A stretch of DNA of 64,000 nt from Desulfurivibrio alkaliphilus AHT 2 (GTDB lineage: Bacteria > Desulfobacterota > Desulfobulbia > Desulfobulbales > Desulfurivibrionaceae), in contig NC_014216.1 in assembly GCF_000092205.1 (NCBI RefSeq), positions 62,001 through 126,000 on the forward strand. Reading direction: 5' to 3'. Of the stretch, positions 63,372 to 64,000 are shown piece after piece. The position numbers and the translations under genes are program-made. Every line of letters starts with the position of its first letter. Positions within the stretch are counted from its first letter, which is position 1. Below the pieces are notes generated by a model, which worked only from the letters and a program-made list of their open reading frames with translations, was not told the origin of the DNA and did no database searches.

Positions 63372-64000
63372 TTAAATTTTTCTTTGATCAATCACCCTTT
63401 GCGCCTTGCCTTCGCTGCGCTGGATGCTTTTGGGTTCCACCAGGCTGACCTTGCAACTGATCCCCAGCAGGTCCTTGATGTTGCCCTGCAGCTTCTTCTG
63501 CAGGTTTTCCAGTTCCTTGACCCGGTCGGAGAAGATCGCCTCGCTGACCTCCACCTGCACCTCGATGTTATCCAGCGAACCCTGGCGGGTAACGATGATC
63601 TGGTAGTGGGGCTCCACCCCTTCGATGGCCATGATAACCTCTTCGATCTGCGAGGGGAAGACGTTGACCCCGCGAATGATCATCATGTCGTCGGTACGGC
63701 CGGTGACCTTGGGCATGCGGTGGAAGCTGCGGCCGCAGGTGCAGACATCGGGGATCAGTCGGGAGATATCCTTGGTGCGATAACGGATCACCGGGAAGGC
63801 TTCCTTGGTCAGGGTGGTAAAGACCAGTTCCCCTTCCTCGCCCACCGGCAGCGGCTCGAAGGTGTCACGATGGACGATTTCCGGCAGGAAATGATCTTCC
63901 ATGATGTGCAGCCCCCGCTGCTCTTCCCGGCATTCGGCGGCCACTCCCGGGCCGATGATCTCCGACAGGCCGTAAATGTCGATGGCCTTGATCTTCAGCC
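63372..64000 (-). CDS. paaK: phenylacetate-CoA ligase, N-terminus beyond window
   Basis: The last 209 residues of a second ligase: [84 protein letters not shown] and the C-terminal [12 protein letters not shown]. It is clearly paralogous to the gene at 56489-57787 but diverged. It is the first visible gene of the paaK-ACT-livKHMGF run. The presence of two ligases suggests different arylacetate substrates. Confidence 0.93.
   Translation of the reverse strand, partial: LKIKAIDIYGLSEIIGPGVAAECREEQRGLHIMEDHFLPEIVHRDTFEPLPVGEEGELVFTTLTKEAFPVIRYRTKDISRLIPDVCTCGRSFHRMPKVTGRTDDMMIIRGVNVFPSQIEEVIMAIEGVEPHYQIIVTRQGSLDNIEVQVEVSEAIFSDRVKELENLQKKLQGNIKDLLGISCKVSLVEPKSIQRSEGKAQRVIDQRKI

Overview
The window looks like a chromosomal segment of a GC-rich, anaerobic, probably haloalkaliphilic member of the Desulfobacterota (Desulfobulbales or Desulfurivibrio-like). 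This is inference. It rests on an octaheme nitrite reductase of the Thioalkalivibrio type, a NavAb/NaChBac-like sodium channel, two tandem P-type cation ATPases, and paired phenylacetate-CoA ligases around a liv transporter. About 96% is coding or explained by repeats. No rRNA, tRNA or CRISPR array was seen.

Layout. 1-7 kb: a large AsmA-like gene cut by the left edge, a SprA-related protein, a DUF4405 membrane protein, an EamA transporter, and a secreted beta-carbonic-anhydrase-like protein that has lost its zinc ligands. 7-17 kb: grpE-dnaK, trpS, a LapA-domain gene with an IS256-family element inserted at its stop codon, a diguanylate cyclase and clpB. 17-20 kb: a lipoprotein and the octaheme nitrite reductase behind an AT-rich control region. 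20-30 kb: dus, a CDF metal transporter with a radical SAM gene, a ZrgA-like zinc operon (His-rich protein, ABC pair, DUF3299), ssb, an SPL-like radical SAM gene and trxB. 30-44 kb: corA, the sodium channel, an ABC exporter operon ending in htpX, a PII-like protein and the two P-type ATPases. 44-54 kb: Smr, an M23 peptidase with bactofilin, a helicase, ettA, a hybrid histidine kinase with a REC-GGDEF regulator, and an amidohydrolase. 54-64 kb: an MFS transporter, an aminotransferase, paaK, livFGMHK, an ACT-domain protein and a second paaK cut by the right edge. The last block reads as amino-acid uptake and arylacetate/aromatic amino-acid catabolism.

The most unusual feature is a family of interspersed fold-back elements, seven substantial copies plus one fragment, all in the same orientation. 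Three copies are exactly 151 bp (2993-3143, 31393-31543, 32437-32587). They have GTAA...TTAC ends and 8-bp flanking duplications: two perfect and one with two transitions. GTAA ends with 8-bp duplications are the hallmark of the IS66 family, so these look like IS66-type MITEs. Four more copies (24268, 53816, 56357, 58027) carry only the 107-136 bp hairpin core. In each of these the terminal TTAC supplies the TAA stop codon of the neighbouring minus-strand gene. Stem positions differ between copies by compensatory pairs, and the remaining mismatches are almost all G.T when read on the + strand. A separate three-way-junction palindrome lies upstream of paaK.
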